Source: Pelagicoccus sp. SDUM812005
Lineage (GTDB): Bacteria; Verrucomicrobiota; Verrucomicrobiia; Opitutales; Opitutaceae
Direction: 5' to 3'
Length of the DNA stretch: 64,000 bases
Assembly (NCBI RefSeq): GCF_031127875.1
Contig: NZ_JARXIA010000006.1
Span: forward strand, 62,001 to 126,000
Shown: positions 33,665-43,182 of the stretch, one piece after another
Layout: every line of letters starts with the position of its first letter
How positions within the stretch are numbered: the first letter of the stretch is position 1
Program-made: the position numbers and the translations under genes
The notes under the pieces: generated by a model
What the model was told of the DNA's origin: nothing
Databases searched by the model: none
Seen by the model: only the letters and a program-made list of their open reading frames with translations

Positions 33665-35536
33665 TTAAATACTGATGTATTTCTCGAATTTTCTGAGCCA
33701 GATTTCTAAGGCTATTGGGTTGAAGATTTCTCGAAACCAAATTCGACCCGAGTTTGCTTTTTGATTGCAATACGAGTTGTATAGCTTGTGAAGCCCCTGC
33801 TCCTTTATTAATCCCGATTTAAACATCAATGCATCAGAAGGCATGTACTCATTAAGGATATGGTCTCGGAGTTGATGCTTTATCCATTCGCTTTGTGGAT
33901 TGACGAAGCCTTGTTTATCTTTCCTCCATGTTATTTCACTCGGAAGGTGTTTTTCCATGGCCCTGCGAAACGCATACTTGGTCCAACCTCCGTTTAGTTT
34001 AAGGTGGGGGGGGAGGCTTAGAGCATAGTCTACGAAGGTCGATTCTAGAAAGGGAAGTCGGATTTCCCGGCTATAAGACATCGACATTCTGTCTTCATAG
34101 TGGTTGAGATTTGGTACGGAATATAGGCATACATCTTCAATTTGCCGCGATTTTAAGGATTGGCCTTTTTTGATGCCGAGCGGAATTAGGCCTGGTTCAT
34201 TGAGTTTCGGACCGAGATGCTCGATATCTGATTTTTTACCTAACCCGGGAATGTAGCGTTTTGCTTCCGCGAAATTGAATTGGTTTACGATAGACTTGTT
34301 CTTGTAGAAGCCAGCTATGACACTCAGGGCTTTTGCAATTTTTCCTTCTCGAAGAAGAGTTTGAACGTAGAAGCCCAGATATTTCTTGTAGCCGCATAGT
34401 AGTTCGTCTGCTCCTTGCCCACTCAGTATCACAGTAATGCCAAGCTCTTTGGCTCGCTGCATCAGTTTGCGGTGGGCAAGGTTTGAGAGATTTGATATCG
34501 GGTGATCTGCAAACCAAGTTGCTTCCTCTAAGTCAGAGAATAGTTTGTTTGGGTTCTCTGTTAGTTGAATGGAGTGAACTTGTCGATCTAAGTATTTCCC
34601 CATTCTGTTGATATGCTCAGATTCATCGAATCTACTATCGCTACTAACTGCTGAAAGGAGTGTTGCGTCTGAGTTTGATATTTTGATCGCCACGGACGCG
34701 ATTGCAGACGAATCTAATCCGCCAGAAAGTAATATGCCGACGGGGACATCGCTCCTAAGTCGACGCTCAACGCTTTTGGTGAAAGAGGATTCTAGCTGTT
34801 CAAATATTTCACATTCGGTTTGGTTCGGGTCGAACGCTTTTTTGCCGATGGTTGCGTATGCGTAGGGCTGAGGGTATAGTTTATCCTTTTTGAGGTCGAG
34901 CGTCATTGAGCTCGCTGGAGCAAGCTGATGGATCCCTTCGAAGAATGTTTCCTCCGTCGAATCAATGAGCGACTGAAGAATGTACCTTTTAATTGGGGTT
35001 GGGTTCAGCTCATGTTTGCGACCTGTGAGCTCGAGTAGGCATTTGAGTTCCGAAGCAAATAGGAACGTTCCTTCAGCGTAGGTCCAGTAGAGGGGCTTTT
35101 CACCGTATCGATCTCTAGACAAGGTTAGGATACCTTCCGCGTCGTTGAAAAACGAATAAGCCCACATGCCGTCCGCTTTTTGGTTGGTGCTGTCGGACCC
35201 CCAGTGTTCCAGGGCGTTCAAGAGAACCTCGCTATCTGAATTGCCGTTGAAGTGATTGCCTTTTGAAGTTAATTCCCGCTTGAGCTCCAAATAGTTGTAT
35301 AATTCACCATTAAACGAGAGGACTGACTCGTTTTTCGAGACCATTGGTTGGTGTCCGGCTCGGCTTAGGTCTATAATGGAGAGTCTTTGATGAGCGAAAC
35401 CGACTTTCCAGGAGTGATGGTTTCCATGCCACTCGCCCTGAGTGTCTGGCCCTCTGTGCTGTTGGCTTTTGATTGCATTGTGCCAAAGATTCTTGTCTAT
35501 GGCGTTTTTAGAAATGTAACCGATGATTCCACACAT
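33665..35536 (-). CDS. asnB: Asparagine synthetase (glutamine-hydrolysing)-like amidotransferase
   Basis: The 623-residue protein has the Ntn glutaminase nucleophile at Cys2 (MCGIIGYISKN), glutamine-site RGPDTQGEW, and the synthetase domain with PP-loop GILLSGGLDSSAIASVA and ILSGQGADELLCGYKKYLG. In polysaccharide clusters such AsnB paralogues are thought to amidate uronic acid carboxyls; given the predicted ManNAc3NAcA, that is my inferred role, with ordinary asparagine synthesis as the alternative. A C8 tract (G8 on the plus strand, 34006-34013) lies in the SLPPHLKLN codons and could slip. It sits between two glycosyltransferase genes, with a 1-base gap from the upstream one. Confidence 0.88.
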   Translation of the reverse strand: MCGIIGYISKNAIDKNLWHNAIKSQQHRGPDTQGEWHGNHHSWKVGFAHQRLSIIDLSRAGHQPMVSKNESVLSFNGELYNYLELKRELTSKGNHFNGNSDSEVLLNALEHWGSDSTNQKADGMWAYSFFNDAEGILTLSRDRYGEKPLYWTYAEGTFLFASELKCLLELTGRKHELNPTPIKRYILQSLIDSTEETFFEGIHQLAPASSMTLDLKKDKLYPQPYAYATIGKKAFDPNQTECEIFEQLESSFTKSVERRLRSDVPVGILLSGGLDSSAIASVAIKISNSDATLLSAVSSDSRFDESEHINRMGKYLDRQVHSIQLTENPNKLFSDLEEATWFADHPISNLSNLAHRKLMQRAKELGITVILSGQGADELLCGYKKYLGFYVQTLLREGKIAKALSVIAGFYKNKSIVNQFNFAEAKRYIPGLGKKSDIEHLGPKLNEPGLIPLGIKKGQSLKSRQIEDVCLYSVPNLNHYEDRMSMSYSREIRLPFLESTFVDYALSLPPHLKLNGGWTKYAFRRAMEKHLPSEITWRKDKQGFVNPQSEWIKHQLRDHILNEYMPSDALMFKSGLIKEQGLHKLYNSYCNQKANSGRIWFREIFNPIALEIWLRKFEKYISI

Positions 35537-35537
35537 G

Positions 35538-36674
35538 TTATATGGGCACTCCTGTTTTATTAGAATACAGCAGGCTGTAAAGCGACTGTAGCTTCTTCTC
35601 TTGTGAATTCCACGAATAGTGTTCTTGGACGGACTGGCGCCCTCTTTCGCCTAATTGTGTGCAAAGGCTATCGTCAGTTGCTAGAAGTTTCATTGCTTGA
35701 AATATTTTTATCTGGTCCTCGGGTGGAACGGTTAATCCGCAATCTGCTTTGTCTACGACGGCTCTGTAAAGTGGAAAGTCCGATGTGATGACTGGGATTC
35801 CAATCGACATATACTCAAACAGTTTTGTCGGATATGAGGTAATAAAGTTTTCCTCGCGATCCAGTATTGCTAGCCCGACTTGGCAGCGCGCTATTTGGGG
35901 CCATGCTTCATCGGCTCGGATTCTCCCTGGGGCATTCAGCCAACCCTCGTTGAGTGCTTCCGTAAAATCAGGATCCGAGCTTACTTTTGGGTCGATTGGT
36001 CCGATACACAGAAAAGTGGCTGAAATTCCTGTTTCGCGTAGTCGTTTTACTGCTCTGATTGCAGGGACGATTCCTCGATTGTGCGAAACTGCACCGAGGT
36101 AGCCGAAAGTGAAATCCTTTTGGGGCGATCGCTTGGGGATCGATTCAGTTTTCGGGTAATTTAGAATAGTTACCTTTGAGCTTAGCCAGGTGTAGTTGCT
36201 TTTGTACGAGTTTTCTGCGAAAATAACAAAGTCGCAAAGAGTTAAAATTCGCTCGAAAATTTTGTACAGTAAGTGAATCGAACTCTTTTGGTTAGGCGAT
36301 AGGTAATGCTTGCTTGCGATGTCCTTTGGGACATTCTCATGCATGTCGAATATAACGCTTACTCTCAATGCTTTTAAGAGAGGGATCAGGGTGATTAGCT
36401 CTGGGTCGTGGATGTGAATAATGTCAGGCTTTCTGCGGGTGGAATTGATGGCGAGTGATAATATTCCAGATAAGAAACGCTTGGTCCGGTTTGCTGGTGC
36501 GTCACCAATGCTTTGGATTTTCACTTTCGCGTTGGTTTCAGGTGGTAGGCCATCTTTCACCCACAGTGTGACTGAATATCTATGGTCCTTGGCGAGTGAT
36601 TGACACTCTTTTAAGAGGATCCGAGTGTCGCCTCTCTGGTGTACTGTGGTTGCGTGAACGATATCCATTTTCAC
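35538..36674 (-). CDS. Glycosyltransferase, GT4-like
   Basis: The roughly 378-residue GT-B protein has HATTVHQRGDTRILLKECQS near the N-terminus, DIIHIHDPELITLIPLLKAL, IFDMHENVPKDIASKHYLSP, and the C-terminal YPTKLFEYMSIGIPVITSDF, the acceptor/donor loop of family 4 enzymes. It should extend the lipid-linked repeat unit. A GTG at 36674 or an ATG at 36668 could start it; the former overlaps the stop of the upstream polymerase gene. The sugar transferred is unknown. AT-rich DNA. Confidence 0.85.
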   Translation of the reverse strand: MKMDIVHATTVHQRGDTRILLKECQSLAKDHRYSVTLWVKDGLPPETNAKVKIQSIGDAPANRTKRFLSGILSLAINSTRRKPDIIHIHDPELITLIPLLKALRVSVIFDMHENVPKDIASKHYLSPNQKSSIHLLYKIFERILTLCDFVIFAENSYKSNYTWLSSKVTILNYPKTESIPKRSPQKDFTFGYLGAVSHNRGIVPAIRAVKRLRETGISATFLCIGPIDPKVSSDPDFTEALNEGWLNAPGRIRADEAWPQIARCQVGLAILDREENFITSYPTKLFEYMSIGIPVITSDFPLYRAVVDKADCGLTVPPEDQIKIFQAMKLLATDDSLCTQLGERGRQSVQEHYSWNSQEKKLQSLYSLLYSNKTGVPI

Positions 36675-37924
36675 TATATTGTGCCACGGAAGTGAGAGCG
36701 AATGGTTGGTTTTTGCTCTCGGATTGTCGCAGTCAAGATTGAGAGCGAGGTTGTGAAGAAGAGAGCTCTGTTGTCGTTCAAGTCGCCACTTACCATAGCG
36801 TTTGTTAAGTTAAAGAGGTGAATTGAAAGAATGGTAAGCACGATGGAATTGGGGCACCCTTTTGTATGCGCTGCAATAAGCGACCCGAAGGAATGGGCTA
36901 TCAGTAGGCAAAGCGCGATGAATGGGACTATTCCATATTCAGTGATAACTTCTAGGAATAGATTGTGTGAGTATACTCTGTCTGTTCCGTCTCCTAGTCC
37001 TCCCGCACCAGTGCCTGTTAGTGGATTTGTGTTGATTGCCTCAAGGGATGCGTTGATTAGTGATATTCTCGCAGTGGCGGAGTCGCCCATGCCTGTTTCG
37101 TTGAAAAGTACAGTTATGCGATTGAGGGTGTGGAAGTCGAAGGTAGTCTGTGATTTTAGGGAGCCGATCGCGACAATTAATGCTACTCCAAATAGGCAAC
37201 CGAATCCTATCTGCTCTAGTTTTTGTTTCCCGTGGGATAGTGATGACAAATAATATATTATATTCGCTGCTGTTGTGGTTAACAGTGCGATCAGTGGCAT
37301 TCTTCCGCCAGTTATAAAGGTCGAGGTGGTGAGGCCAATGGTGGCAGCTATTAGTATTGTGAATGCTCCGATTTTACCGGTTGCGAGTGCGACTGTTGAA
37401 AGGCAGATTCCTATGCAGGCTCCGGTTGCGATGAATCTAGAACTCGATAGGTAGTTGATTTCGATAGTCTCTTCTGGGTTGGTAGACTGTTTGTAAAAAT
37501 ATAGAATTGCGTACAAAAGGGCGAGTGCGAATGTCGTGTGTATTATTGCAGATAGTTTTATGTTTCTAACAATGAGAGGGAGGACTAGGATTGGTGTGGT
37601 TATTAAGCAAAAGTTTATGGCTTTGCTTAGGGAATAGATTCCTTGTGGGGACCAAGCGACTGAGGTGGCGACCAAAATTGGTATGGGAGCGAAAAAGGCT
37701 AGTGCAATTATGATTTGCTTTGGGAGTTTTTTCTTTATGGATATGCGTCCGATAGCTGTCGCTGTGCAAAGGACAAGGGCGGCTCCTGTGAAGTCAAAGG
37801 GGAGTAGTGAAAAAGGAGCGACGGCCTTCAACTTTCCTGCAAATACTAGAAGCACGATGGATACTTCGAAGTGTGGGATTTTTGGCAGTCTTATTGCGAG
37901 TTTGGGCCGTTGGAGAGTGCTCAT
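36674..37924 (-). CDS. O-antigen/capsule polymerase, Wzy-like
   Basis: The 416-residue integral membrane protein has about 11-12 spans and little hydrophilic sequence apart from one periplasmic loop. That loop carries GTGAGGLGDGTDRVYSHNLF followed by LEVITEYG, the Wzy_C/WaaL-like motif with its conserved His. It should polymerise repeat units on the periplasmic side together with Wzz. It overlaps the next glycosyltransferase start and begins 6 bases after the previous gene. As usual for Wzy, overall sequence is divergent, so the call rests on topology, motif and context. Confidence 0.85.
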   Translation of the reverse strand: MSTLQRPKLAIRLPKIPHFEVSIVLLVFAGKLKAVAPFSLLPFDFTGAALVLCTATAIGRISIKKKLPKQIIIALAFFAPIPILVATSVAWSPQGIYSLSKAINFCLITTPILVLPLIVRNIKLSAIIHTTFALALLYAILYFYKQSTNPEETIEINYLSSSRFIATGACIGICLSTVALATGKIGAFTILIAATIGLTTSTFITGGRMPLIALLTTTAANIIYYLSSLSHGKQKLEQIGFGCLFGVALIVAIGSLKSQTTFDFHTLNRITVLFNETGMGDSATARISLINASLEAINTNPLTGTGAGGLGDGTDRVYSHNLFLEVITEYGIVPFIALCLLIAHSFGSLIAAHTKGCPNSIVLTILSIHLFNLTNAMVSGDLNDNRALFFTTSLSILTATIREQKPTIRSHFRGTI

Positions 37925-37930
37925 TGTGCC

Positions 37931-39127
37931 CTATATGATGTTGATTGTGCAGCTCCCAGATGATTTGATGATTGCCTCTTCTGTTCTGCAGCGTGTGCTC
38001 CACGGTTTGAAAACCTTTTGCGCAACTTCTTTCGCACTCTTCATTAGTTTTAGTCGTTCCTGCGGTGCTTCGTACAACCGAGCTATCTCGTGAGCTCCTT
38101 GATCGGCGTTCATGATCAATATTGCACTTTTTTTGTTTGCGACGAGCGAGTTTAGGGAGCCATCGTTTCGTGCCATTAAGAGAGCTCCTGTCGCAAGTGC
38201 TTCTATTGCGACGTTACCTAGGTTGGATAGATCGTATAGGGAGAGTGTTGCGAAGGAGGAGCTGTAGGTCTGAATCATTTCTTCTTTATTCAGTCGTTCG
38301 TGGTGTGTGAAGTAAGGGGCAACTCCGAGGTTTTCGGCTTTCTCAAGTAGTTCAGTGTGCCAGCTTTTGTCGTAGATGTGCCCTGCGCAAACCAGCCTGA
38401 ATTTTAAATGATGTATGTGATGAAGCTTTGATAGGATCTCGAGCGCAATATCTTGTCTTTTCCATCTTTCGAGTCTTGCGGGGTAGAAGAGAATTTGCTC
38501 GCCTCTTGGCGTTTTGCTCTCGCGTGAGATGGGTGGAAGATCGACTCCGTTTAGTAGAAAATGAAAACTGTAAAGAGAGTTTCCAATGTTCTTATGAAGT
38601 ATATCGCCTTTGGTGCCATCGTTGGTTATCAGTAGGAATGCTTTTGGCAGGATCAAGGCCAAAGCCTCTAGGGGGTGTTGTAGTAGGGTTTTGAGCAGGG
38701 ATTGTTTTCCTGACTTCTCTGCGAGGAAAGTGCCGTATAGGCGCTGCCCTGCTTTGATGTTGAGTAGTAGGGCTGGAATATTCGCTACGGTGCCGGAGGA
38801 ACCTTGCATATAGACAAAATCATACTTTCGCTTTACCAACGTTTTGGTGACTGTTGCGGTGGCTGAGAGATAAGAGGTAGCACGTGTCAGTGTGCCTTTT
38901 GTTTGAAAGCGGAAAGTTCGGACTTTGCATTTTCCTAACCAATGTTCCCTTGGGAGGGTTATTGTGGAGTTTTTATCGGAAGCAATTAGTAGATCTATCG
39001 AGTGGCTGTGCTCTAGTAGGTGCTTGAGAGGTTTGATGAAGGCAGGCATGCCTGAGGCTTCGGCTTTGTTTTCCAATAGAATATCTTTCAACCCACTCCA
39101 GAAGGCTGTGACGTAGAGTATGCGCAT
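37931..39127 (-). CDS. Glycosyltransferase, GT4-like
   Basis: The 398-residue protein begins MRILYVTAFWSGLKDILLEN. It has a GT-B layout with RGEQILFYPARLERWKRQDI (inter-domain region), FRLVCAGHIYDKSWHTELLE, and NLGNVAIEALATGALLMARN, where the second Glu of the EX7E-type motif would lie. It probably adds another sugar to the repeat unit. It ends 6 bases before the Wzy gene and follows the WbpG-like gene by 7 bases, so it belongs to the same transcript. Specificity is unknown. Confidence 0.83.
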   Translation of the reverse strand: MRILYVTAFWSGLKDILLENKAEASGMPAFIKPLKHLLEHSHSIDLLIASDKNSTITLPREHWLGKCKVRTFRFQTKGTLTRATSYLSATATVTKTLVKRKYDFVYMQGSSGTVANIPALLLNIKAGQRLYGTFLAEKSGKQSLLKTLLQHPLEALALILPKAFLLITNDGTKGDILHKNIGNSLYSFHFLLNGVDLPPISRESKTPRGEQILFYPARLERWKRQDIALEILSKLHHIHHLKFRLVCAGHIYDKSWHTELLEKAENLGVAPYFTHHERLNKEEMIQTYSSSFATLSLYDLSNLGNVAIEALATGALLMARNDGSLNSLVANKKSAILIMNADQGAHEIARLYEAPQERLKLMKSAKEVAQKVFKPWSTRCRTEEAIIKSSGSCTINII

Positions 39128-39134
39128 AGTGGGA

Positions 39135-40271
39135 TTATGTGGTTCTCTTTCTTTTCAGGTGAAGGTCTAGTGCGGTTTCGTAGATGAATTTGTGAATCTT
39201 ATGGTTGTGGTATCCTTTGTAATCTTTGTATGATTTTATGGGAGTCTTCATTATCTTCTCAAAGCTCTCCTCGTCTAGATCTAGTTTCTTGATAACGAAT
39301 TCCTTGTCCTCTCGGAGCATCGCTTCGTTGGGGTATGGAGACTTTTGGAGGTTCTGGAGAGCGTCATTTCTAGACATCTCGCCCATGCAGATTAGGTTGG
39401 AGTGGTGTGCTCGTCGTTTGTCGAAGCCGAATTTTATGGGTTGTATATACCCTTGTGTGAAGCGTGTGTAAATAGATTCGTAGTGCTTTCCACCGTAGTA
39501 AACCCAGCCAAGCTCGTTCTGGATCGTTTGCATTGCTTCCGTCTTACTGAAAGGGATCAAGTCGAGCAGGTTGATTACGATGTGTTTGTTTAGTAGACGC
39601 GTGCGATAAAGATCCAGTCGCGTCATTCTTGGGTAGGTTTTTAAGGGGGAGTTTTCGAACTGTTTGTGTATGTTCTTTATGAGTAGCCAATCCATCTGGC
39701 CGACCATTTCCGACCACGCAGGATCCATTATATGTTCCATGCGAAAATTGGACCCGTTTATTATATAGCGAGTGCCAAACTTAATGGCCGATTTGTTGAG
39801 TAGTGCATATATGGCATGGTCGGTTGGGATCTCCATGCCTGGTATTGATGCCTTTAGGAATGAGAGTTGTAGGTCTTTGAATTCGTTCCAGTCGATGACA
39901 TGCGTGTACAGGTCGATGTCTAGCTTATTTAAAGTGTTCTCAATGTTTTTTACTGCTAATTGAGAGTTCCATCCGTTGTCTAGGTGTACTGCAATAGGTC
40001 TAAGGCCAAGCTCTTTTGCTTTGTAGGCGGTATAGGTGCTGTCCACGCCTCCGCTTACTCCGATTACGCAATCGTACTGTTTTCCTTTTCCTTCTCGCTG
40101 GATTTGTGTGACCCATCGGTTGAGGGTGGAGCCTGAACTGTCTACAATTTTTCCTTCCTTATCGTGGAAGGAATTGCAGAAATTGCATGTGCCATCGGTG
40201 TTTGCCTGTATGCTTGGTGCGGTTGAGTCCATGACGCAACGATTGCATATAAAATAGTCTGCACTTTTCAT
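39135..40271 (-). CDS. wbpG: N-acetyl sugar amidotransferase WbpG-like
   Basis: The 378-residue ATP-pyrophosphatase-type enzyme has an N-terminal zinc-like knuckle (CNRCVMDST ... CNFC), PP-loop GVSGGVDSTYTAYKAKELGL, PIAVHLDNGWNSQLAVKNIE, and the family C-terminal half with MGEMSRNDALQNLQ. In Pseudomonas O antigen synthesis and in pseudaminic/legionaminic acid pathways this family, fed ammonia by HisH/HisF homologues, turns an N-acetyl group into an acetamidino group. The hisF and hisH homologues are directly upstream (overlap ATGA with hisF). The target is most likely ManNAc3NAcA, given the wbp genes. Confidence 0.92.
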   Translation of the reverse strand: MKSADYFICNRCVMDSTAPSIQANTDGTCNFCNSFHDKEGKIVDSSGSTLNRWVTQIQREGKGKQYDCVIGVSGGVDSTYTAYKAKELGLRPIAVHLDNGWNSQLAVKNIENTLNKLDIDLYTHVIDWNEFKDLQLSFLKASIPGMEIPTDHAIYALLNKSAIKFGTRYIINGSNFRMEHIMDPAWSEMVGQMDWLLIKNIHKQFENSPLKTYPRMTRLDLYRTRLLNKHIVINLLDLIPFSKTEAMQTIQNELGWVYYGGKHYESIYTRFTQGYIQPIKFGFDKRRAHHSNLICMGEMSRNDALQNLQKSPYPNEAMLREDKEFVIKKLDLDEESFEKIMKTPIKSYKDYKGYHNHKIHKFIYETALDLHLKRKRTT

Positions 40272-41023
40272 TGGTTAATTCTTTTGAGCTGATCTCTTTC
40301 TGGATAATTTATCAGTACTGATCTATGGGGGCCGTGGTATACGAATATACTTCCTGCGGCGGCACTGCAATTGAGTGAAAATACATTTTCTGCTTCTTTG
40401 TAATTGCTCGCTCCTCCATTTGCGATGATTGGAATGGAAACGAGTTGTCGTACGTTTTCGATTAATTGAAGATCGTAACCTTTGTAGGTGCCTTCTCTAT
40501 TTATTGACGTGATGACTAATTCACCAACGCCAAGATCTTCAACTGATCTGACATAATCCGCTAGGGGAACGTTTATCTTCCTTTTTCCAGAGTGTGTGTA
40601 GGCTGCTTGCTTTCCAAATAAGCTTTGTTTTACGTCTATGGAGGCAACAATGCTTTGATTGCCAAATGACCTAGCCGCTTCCTTCGTGAGTGAGGGGTTT
40701 AGTGCAAGGCTAGAGTTTAGGATCACCTTTTCGATTCCAAGAGAGAAAATCTGTTCGATTTGGGCTATTGTCGTAATTCCACCCCCGTAGGAAAGAGGGA
40801 AGAAGCACTCGTTGGTGATAGATTTTATGAAATTGAAATCAGGTCCTCTATTTTTGGTTGATGCATCGATATCGAGTACGGCGATTTCATCGACTTCCTT
40901 TTCGTTGAAGATCTTTAAGGTGTTTATCGGATCGCCAATGTAGCGCGGCTTGCTAAATTGAATCGTTTTTACGAACCCTCGATCTTTGTACAGTAGGGTT
41001 GGAATCAGTCGTTTCTCAAACAT
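40268..41023 (-). CDS. hisF: HisF-like cyclase subunit for sugar amidination
   Basis: The 251-residue TIM barrel starts MFEKRLIPTLLYKDRGFVKT and has EIAVLDIDASTKNRGPDFNF, LSYGGGITTIAQIEQIFSLG, VASIDVKQSLFGKQAAYTHS and PIIANGGASNYKEAENVF. It matches the second HisF class found in surface-sugar clusters rather than the histidine operon, and none of the other his genes are here. With HisH it supplies ammonia to the WbpG-like enzyme. The start at 41023 overlaps the hisH end by 8 bases; a longer frame lacks family sequence. Confidence 0.92.
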   Translation of the reverse strand: MFEKRLIPTLLYKDRGFVKTIQFSKPRYIGDPINTLKIFNEKEVDEIAVLDIDASTKNRGPDFNFIKSITNECFFPLSYGGGITTIAQIEQIFSLGIEKVILNSSLALNPSLTKEAARSFGNQSIVASIDVKQSLFGKQAAYTHSGKRKINVPLADYVRSVEDLGVGELVITSINREGTYKGYDLQLIENVRQLVSIPIIANGGASNYKEAENVFSLNCSAAAGSIFVYHGPHRSVLINYPERDQLKRINQ

Positions 41024-41669
41024 CGGAAATCCAATCGATGAAGTTGCGGAAAAATAACTTCCCATGTTTGTGGCTTTTTTCGGGGTGGAACTGTGCGGCG
41101 AGAATATTTTCTTTTATAAAACCGGATATGAATGTTGTACCGTAGGTAGTTGTTGCGGATTGTAGTGTTTCGTTCGGTTTGATTAATCCGTATGAGTGTA
41201 CGAAATAGAAGCGAGCGTTATCTAGCCCTTTGAATAAGCCCTGTACGGTGTCTGTGCGAATGCGGTTCCATCCCATGTGGGGGATGATCATGGATTCTCC
41301 ATTGTGTTCTCTTGGCAATTTTTTGATGGAAGCATCGATCCATTTTAGACCGGGGCAGGAGCCTTCTTCTGAGTCGTTGCACATGAGCTGCATGCCTAAG
41401 CAAATACCAAGTATTGGAGTTTTGTTTTTGAGTACGGCCCTTGTAAGGGGTTCTTCGAACCCAAGGTTTCGAAGTCGTGTGATGCCGTGGTCGAACCTGC
41501 CTACTCCCGGCAGCACTAAAGCGTTGTATCGCTCAATATGCTGATGATCTTTGATACGTTCAGCTTTTCCTCCTACGGACTTGATTATGTTTATTATTGA
41601 TCCTGTGTTTCCAATGCTAAGATCCAGAACGCCGACGGTTGTTTGCTTTGTGTCGATGGCTGTGTTCAT
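41016..41669 (-). CDS. hisH: HisH-like glutamine amidotransferase for sugar amidination
   Basis: The 217-residue class I glutamine amidotransferase has the nucleophile Cys in PILGICLGMQLMCNDSEEGS and the catalytic His-Glu in AAQFHPEKSHKHGKLFFRNF, with VGVLDLSIGNTGSIINII at the N-terminus. It partners with the HisF-like barrel, as shown by the 8-base overlap. It begins after a 139-bp gap holding a T9/G8 tract (41695-41711), so this may be the head of its own transcript. That would make the amidination trio separately adjustable. Confidence 0.92.
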   Translation of the reverse strand: MNTAIDTKQTTVGVLDLSIGNTGSIINIIKSVGGKAERIKDHQHIERYNALVLPGVGRFDHGITRLRNLGFEEPLTRAVLKNKTPILGICLGMQLMCNDSEEGSCPGLKWIDASIKKLPREHNGESMIIPHMGWNRIRTDTVQGLFKGLDNARFYFVHSYGLIKPNETLQSATTTYGTTFISGFIKENILAAQFHPEKSHKHGKLFFRNFIDWISDV

Positions 41670-41694
41670 TGTTTGGTGGTTGGTGTCGGGTTGC

Positions 41695-41711
41695 TTTTTT
41701 TTTGGGGGGGG
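41695..41711. promoter_or_regulatory. Homopolymer tracts T9 and G8 upstream of hisH
   Basis: Nine T directly followed by eight G (A9/C8 in the transcribed direction) lie 26-42 bases before the hisH start codon, in the only sizeable gap (139 bp) of this part of the operon. Such tracts change length by slippage and could vary promoter spacing or leader length. Confidence 0.5.
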
Positions 41712-41808
41712 TATTTGCGGGGGAAATAGTTTGGACTAGGTGCATTGCTTTTGGATTGGTTTCCGCGAAAATAAAGCTTTTTCGGCATAGGAGCGTGTGT
41801 TGAGTTTT

Positions 41809-43143
41809 TTATACTATGTTTATTAGTAACAGTATTATGGGAGGTAGGCTTGCTAGGCAGTTTAGCGGTGTTGTTGATTTTGTTAGGCTAAGTAAATATA
41901 GTGAGTAGAGGTACCAGACAATTGAGCCTGAGATGGAGTATACGAGGATTGTGGTTTCTAGGGAGGATCCGATAAGTATTGGTATTGTGAATGACCCTAC
42001 GCGCTGGATGTAGAGAATGATGGAAAAGTATAGAGAGAACTCTTGTTTGTTGCATACCCAAACCAAGGCAGAAAGAGGAGCTGCAATTAGTTGGTAGGCA
42101 GTTGCGGTAATTAAATATTGAGAAAGTAGGCCCGCTCTGGCCCAATTCTCTCCAAATACTATAGCAAATAAATTCTCTCCGAATAGGAGTAGTACGACAG
42201 TTAGTGGGATCGAGATTGCCGAGAGACTGCGGTAGGTCTTTTGAGTGAGTTGAGAGAGTTGTTCTGGAGTGTCTTTTAGATCGTTTGCCCTTTTGTAGAA
42301 AACTTGGCCTGTAGCTTGCGCTATGACGGATACAGGAAGTGATATTACCCGTTGGCTAAGGCTGATGAGGCCGGAGGTAGCGCTGTCGAATAGTATCGTA
42401 GCCAAGAAAATTGGGGAGTTTGCCGAAGTTGTGTTTAACAAGTCTGCCCATAGGTCGAACTTTGGGAATTTTGAATGTTTCCGAGCTGTCTCTCGGAGCT
42501 TATTTATGTTTTGGGTTTCGCTTAGGAAAAGGTGTCTCAGTATCTTTGAATCCTTTATTAAGGGTATGATGGAAAGGGCTGTAGACAGGGTTTGGGCTAG
42601 TGTAAGGCTGAGTCCTGTTGGCCATTTGATACCTGTAAGTATTGATGTTCCTGCTCTAGCGGTTGACTGGGTTATGGTGGATTTTGCTATGGAGTTGTAG
42701 CCATTTTGACTGTTCTGATAATTTGTCAGTATCGAAACGACTGAAGTCGATAGCGCGAGAACGGGAATCAATAGTGCAACTGAGATTGGAATGTCACTTG
42801 GAAGTGCATTCGTATACCATAAAAGTGGTAGAATAGTTAGGAAAACGATAAAAGAAATCGCCGCCAGACTTAGCGCTAGTTGCACTAGTCGTATCTTTTC
42901 GATTCTTGTGTTCGTAGTGACGATTGCAAATTGATAGCGTAGAGTCGAAAAGACTGCTAATGATGCAGCTGTGGAAGCCGCGAAGGCAGCTACTCCAAAG
43001 GCATCGGGAGAGTACAGTCTGGTGAGGGCCACATTGGAGAGCAGGGCTATTATTTGTGCTGCGGTTGTGCTGCTAGCCAGTTTCGCTATATTCGAGAGAA
43101 ATGCTCGGTTGTTTGAAGAAGAGCTCACTCGGTTCGGAATCAA
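41809..43143 (-). CDS. Oligosaccharide flippase, Wzx-like
   Basis: The 444-residue protein has about 12-14 membrane spans and the polysaccharide-synthesis MATE/MOP pattern: NIAKLASSTTAAQIIALLSNVALTR at the N-terminus, LISLSQRVISLPVSVIAQAT in the middle and conserved charged loop residues (YKRANDLKDTPEQLSQLTQK). It should flip the lipid-linked repeat unit across the inner membrane. The first codon is a TTG at 43143. This gene is among the most AT-rich in the window. It lies 39 bases after the epimerase gene and before the hisH gap. Confidence 0.88.
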   Translation of the reverse strand: MIPNRVSSSSNNRAFLSNIAKLASSTTAAQIIALLSNVALTRLYSPDAFGVAAFAASTAASLAVFSTLRYQFAIVTTNTRIEKIRLVQLALSLAAISFIVFLTILPLLWYTNALPSDIPISVALLIPVLALSTSVVSILTNYQNSQNGYNSIAKSTITQSTARAGTSILTGIKWPTGLSLTLAQTLSTALSIIPLIKDSKILRHLFLSETQNINKLRETARKHSKFPKFDLWADLLNTTSANSPIFLATILFDSATSGLISLSQRVISLPVSVIAQATGQVFYKRANDLKDTPEQLSQLTQKTYRSLSAISIPLTVVLLLFGENLFAIVFGENWARAGLLSQYLITATAYQLIAAPLSALVWVCNKQEFSLYFSIILYIQRVGSFTIPILIGSSLETTILVYSISGSIVWYLYSLYLLSLTKSTTPLNCLASLPPIILLLINIV

Positions 43144-43182
43144 AGGGTGTTTATTGTGGCTTTTGAGAATGGAAAGAAGGCC

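Noticed and set aside
40268-41669. hisH/hisF as part of histidine biosynthesis
   Set aside because: No other his genes adjoin, and the pair overlaps a WbpG-like sugar amidotransferase gene inside a polysaccharide operon.
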